Shown: in pieces, positions 61,933 through 64,000 of the stretch
How positions within the stretch are numbered: the stretch's first letter is position 1
Layout of the letters: each line of letters begins with the position of its first letter
NCBI GenBank assembly: GCA_034670065.1
Contig: JAXMOG010000001.1
Location: 124,001 to 188,000, forward strand
Source of the DNA: Mesobacterium_A sp034670065
Lineage (GTDB): Bacteria; Pseudomonadota; Alphaproteobacteria; Rhodobacterales; Rhodobacteraceae
DNA length: 64,000 bases
Direction of reading: 5' to 3'
The notes under the pieces: generated by a model
The model's database searches: none
Told to the model about the DNA's origin: nothing
The model's input: only the letters and a program-made list of their open reading frames with translations
Translations under genes and position numbers: made by a program

Positions 61933-63180
61933 TTAATCCTGCCACTTGGCCAGCGCGGCGGCAAGTTCCGGGTGGTCTTTGGCCTTGGCCTCAAGCGTCA
62001 ACCCGTCTCGCGCGGCATCCCATGCCTGACGGATGGCGGCAACGCCGCTGGCCGCGCCCATAGGGTGGCCATGAATGCCGCCGCCGCCCAGATACATCAG
62101 ATCCAGTGTGCGGCCCGTTCGTTCATAGGTTTCAACAGCTTGGCCGCCCCACTGACCAGAGCAGACCACCGGCAAGGCACGATCATCCTCATGAAAGATG
62201 GGGGTCATCACATCGTCAAACGACCGCACGAAGCTTTCGTCTGGTTCCCAATACTTGGCTCGGATTCCGTTGATCTGAAACTGATCTACCCCCAGAAGTC
62301 GCCAGATTTTTTGGTAGGCCCGAAACTCCATTCCAAGGCCGGGATGCCGGGTCAGAATATCCCAGCCGTTGCGATGGGCATGCAGGCACAGACCAGAGCG
62401 TTTGCGCAGATAGGACATTCCGCCATAACCAACAGAATTGATGTTGATCACCGCGGCATTGCCGCCTTCGGACATCACCAGATCATGGTTGCGCATCATC
62501 ACGTCAGGGTCAGCCGAGGAGATGCCAAAGGCATACATCACCTTCTTACCAGTCTTTTGTTCATGGTCTTTGATCACTGGCATGATCGCCTTGACCCTTG
62601 CTTCCAGCGGCGAATAGCCGGGGCTCATCAGCTTTTCATCGTCTTTGATGAAATCGACACCTGCTTCGCACAGTTGTTTGATGACCGCAGCCGCTTCTTC
62701 GGGCAACAGCCCAAGGGATGGTTTGATAATCGACGCGATGATCGGCCCTTCGCTGACCCCGGTCAGGCGGCGGGTGCCAGCGATGCCGAATTGCGGGCCG
62801 GGATGGCAGGCCCACTCTGGTGGCAGGTCAATATCCATCACCCGTACGCCCGTTAAGCCCCGCACCGCAAAAACACCGCCGATGGTGATGGTGATCAGCG
62901 CGGCGATATCTGTTCCGACGGCCTCAAGCGGATAGGCGATCACGACATCTGCGCGATTGTAGGGGCCGGGTCCGGCGTCTGGAAGGGATGGCGTGTTGGT
63001 TGGGGGCAGAGGCGAAATCTGTACAACAGATGCGGCACAACGTGCCTGGACTTCGGCGGTTTCACCGGGCAGTTCCGTGAACGTACCGGTTGATTGGTCA
63101 GACGCGATTTTTGCGGCCAATGCTTCTATGCTGCCAGATGTTTCCAGCCGGTATGTGACGTTGATGGATGTGTTTGTCAT
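61933..63180 (-). CDS. RuBisCO-like protein, likely 3-oxo-isoapionate-4-phosphate decarboxylase (OiaX-like)
   Basis: 415 residues, starting at ATG 63180 after AGAGGCATACCG. Large-subunit fold: SIIKPSLGL (Lys153), the metal/carbamate motif DFIKDDE (Lys179, Asp181, Glu182), LHAHR (267-270), SGQWGG (341-346) and GGGGIHGHPMG near 365-374. It lacks several phosphate-loop and loop-6 residues of true RuBisCO, so CO2 fixation is not expected. RuBisCO-like proteins in D-apiose pathways act on 3-oxo-isoapionate-4-phosphate. The kinase and oxidoisomerase nearby favour this; decarboxylation to L-erythrulose-1-phosphate fits the isomerases, while the transcarboxylase/hydrolase alternative would give 3-phosphoglycerate and glycolate. 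Confidence 0.85.
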   Translation of the reverse strand: MTNTSINVTYRLETSGSIEALAAKIASDQSTGTFTELPGETAEVQARCAASVVQISPLPPTNTPSLPDAGPGPYNRADVVIAYPLEAVGTDIAALITITIGGVFAVRGLTGVRVMDIDLPPEWACHPGPQFGIAGTRRLTGVSEGPIIASIIKPSLGLLPEEAAAVIKQLCEAGVDFIKDDEKLMSPGYSPLEARVKAIMPVIKDHEQKTGKKVMYAFGISSADPDVMMRNHDLVMSEGGNAAVININSVGYGGMSYLRKRSGLCLHAHRNGWDILTRHPGLGMEFRAYQKIWRLLGVDQFQINGIRAKYWEPDESFVRSFDDVMTPIFHEDDRALPVVCSGQWGGQAVETYERTGRTLDLMYLGGGGIHGHPMGAASGVAAIRQAWDAARDGLTLEAKAKDHPELAAALAKWQD

Positions 63181-63215
63181 CGGTATGCCTCTTTGATCAT
63201 GACACACAGTAATGA

Positions 63216-63235
63216 TCATCATACCAGTTTGCAAT
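63216..63235. promoter_or_regulatory. Second copy of the candidate island operator
   Basis: TCATCATACCAGTTTGCAAT, 16 of 20 identical to 50618-50637, within the 206-bp gap between oiaX-like and gntR genes and 36 bp before the RuBisCO-like start codon. On the minus strand it reads TGGTATGATGA, a GntR/FadR-like half-site followed by an imperfect partner (ATCA). Confidence 0.45.
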
Positions 63236-63386
63236 AATTTCATCGTTCAGGATTTGCCGAATGGCACAGAACGGGCTAAATGCCTTGAAATAGCGATAAA
63301 CAGCGCAGAAATTGACACATCAGTATGTGGTCAACTCGTCATGTATGTGCAACAGTCAATGAAACATTTTGGAAACGTCGAAACAA

Positions 63387-64000
63387 ATGGCTTCAGATTC
63401 AAAGAGCGGCCCGATCACTCCACAGGCGCCAATTGTGCGTCAAAAACTATCCGATCAGGTGTTTGATCGATTGTGGGACATGATTCAATCTGGTGAGCTT
63501 GCTCCGGGTGACGCCATGCCATCGGAACGCGCCTTGATGGAGAGATTTTCCGTCGGGCGCCCTGCGGTGCGCGAAGCGTTGCAGACCATGGCAAACAAGG
63601 GTTTGATTTCCATTTCTCATGGTGAGCGAAGCCGGGTGAACAAACTGACCGCCGGTATCGCGTTTGACCAGGTGGATGACATCGCCAAGCTGTTGCTTTC
63701 GACAGAGCCAGCCAATCTGGAGCACCTAAAGCAGCTGCGAAAAATTCTGGAGGCCGGGTCCGTCCAAATTGCCGCTCGGCAATGCACGCCATCCGATGTT
63801 GCGGACCTTCGGGGGCTTGTTGCCGACCAACGCAGCAAGCTGGGGCAAGACCAAGCGTTTATCGAAGCGGATATCGCCTTTCATGTTGCGATCGCTGAAA
63901 TCACCGGAAATCCGCTGATCAAAGCTGTAACCAAAGCGATGCTGTCTTGGTTGTTTCAATACTACAAACCGCTGTTGCTGTGGTCTGGTCGTGAAAAGAC
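63387..64000 (+). CDS. GntR-family (FadR group) regulator, truncated at the window edge
   Basis: The frame from ATG 63387 stays open to the end, giving at least 204 residues. N-terminal winged helix (~22-78) with SERALMERFSVGRPAVREALQTMANKGLI, the GntR signature. FadR/FCD-type helical effector domain follows (LRKILEAGSVQIAARQ, FHVAIAEITGNPLIKAV) with conserved Asp and His metal-ligand positions. It is divergent from the oiaX-dhaK operon and is the obvious candidate to bind the shared 20-bp element. Effector probably a sugar-acid intermediate. Its C-terminus and any transport genes lie beyond the window. Confidence 0.9.
   Translation, partial: MASDSKSGPITPQAPIVRQKLSDQVFDRLWDMIQSGELAPGDAMPSERALMERFSVGRPAVREALQTMANKGLISISHGERSRVNKLTAGIAFDQVDDIAKLLLSTEPANLEHLKQLRKILEAGSVQIAARQCTPSDVADLRGLVADQRSKLGQDQAFIEADIAFHVAIAEITGNPLIKAVTKAMLSWLFQYYKPLLLWSGREK

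Noticed and set aside
61810..62856. 348-codon plus-strand frame
   Set aside because: Antisense to the RuBisCO-like gene; no motif.
61933..63180. True RuBisCO large subunit
   Set aside because: The carbamate/metal motif is present, but loop 6 and several phosphate-binding residues are changed, length is short of form I/II, and there is no small subunit, phosphoribulokinase or carboxysome gene. Fits the RuBisCO-like group.

Overview
The window looks like a chromosomal segment of a marine alphaproteobacterium of the Roseobacter group (Rhodobacterales). This rests on gene content and order: a class II (B12-dependent) nrdJ, a ppiD-trpE pair, a small PF13769-type protein with MTHFR, a HAD phosphatase and a methyl-THF:corrinoid methyltransferase, purM-purN, aroK-aroB, and several large RTX-like secreted proteins. 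The DNA is moderately GC-rich. I see no rRNA, CRISPR array, insertion sequence, prophage or replication origin.

Layout. 1-5.3 kb: end of a helical-repeat protein, a 54-residue membrane protein, a VWA protein, a lipocalin-like lipoprotein, an SGNH esterase, rlmE and a Ppx/GppA phosphatase. 5.6-8.7 kb: a one-carbon/methionine operon (PF13769 protein, MTHFR, HAD, methyltransferase) closed by a strong terminator. 8.7-15.8 kb: a LysR regulator, nrdJ with a candidate NrdR operator and three DnaA-box-like sites upstream, tRNA-Pro, a DUF192 protein, a double cold-shock-domain protein and pdxH. 15.9-36.1 kb: mostly housekeeping genes (fabI, gpt, a qorB/HxlR redox pair, ppiD, trpE, sufE, rnd, purN, purM, a tRNA with CAU anticodon, aroB, aroK, xerD, a CorC-type membrane protein and a MocA-like nucleotidyltransferase). 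36.4-48.9 kb: an accessory surface/secretome block with three very large proteins. One has cadherin-like, RTX and Hint domains. The other two carry DUF4214 repeats and share a C-terminal tail.

49.2-64 kb: the most interesting part, a carbohydrate-acid island. It holds a DUF1537 kinase (OiaK-like), a D-apionate oxidoisomerase-like reductase (ApnO-like), a RuBisCO-like protein (OiaX-like), a fused DhaK-DhaL kinase (LerK/DerK-like), a TIM-like isomerase (EryH/LerI-like), an RpiB-like isomerase (EryI/DerI-like), transketolase, transaldolase, fructose-1,6-bisphosphatase, and DeoR and GntR regulators. Together these predict a route from D-apionate via 3-oxo-isoapionate, its 4-phosphate, L-erythrulose-1-phosphate and D-erythrulose-4-phosphate to D-erythrose-4-phosphate, which transketolase and transaldolase would then consume. 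A near-identical 20-bp element lies in the two promoter regions that would have to be co-regulated. The island is interrupted by a small-protein/RNA-ligase segment (53.0-54.6 kb) and runs off the right end inside the GntR gene.

Limits: all family names come from reading motifs and overall sequence. No alignment or database search was run, and substrate assignments in the sugar-acid island are inferences from family and neighbourhood.
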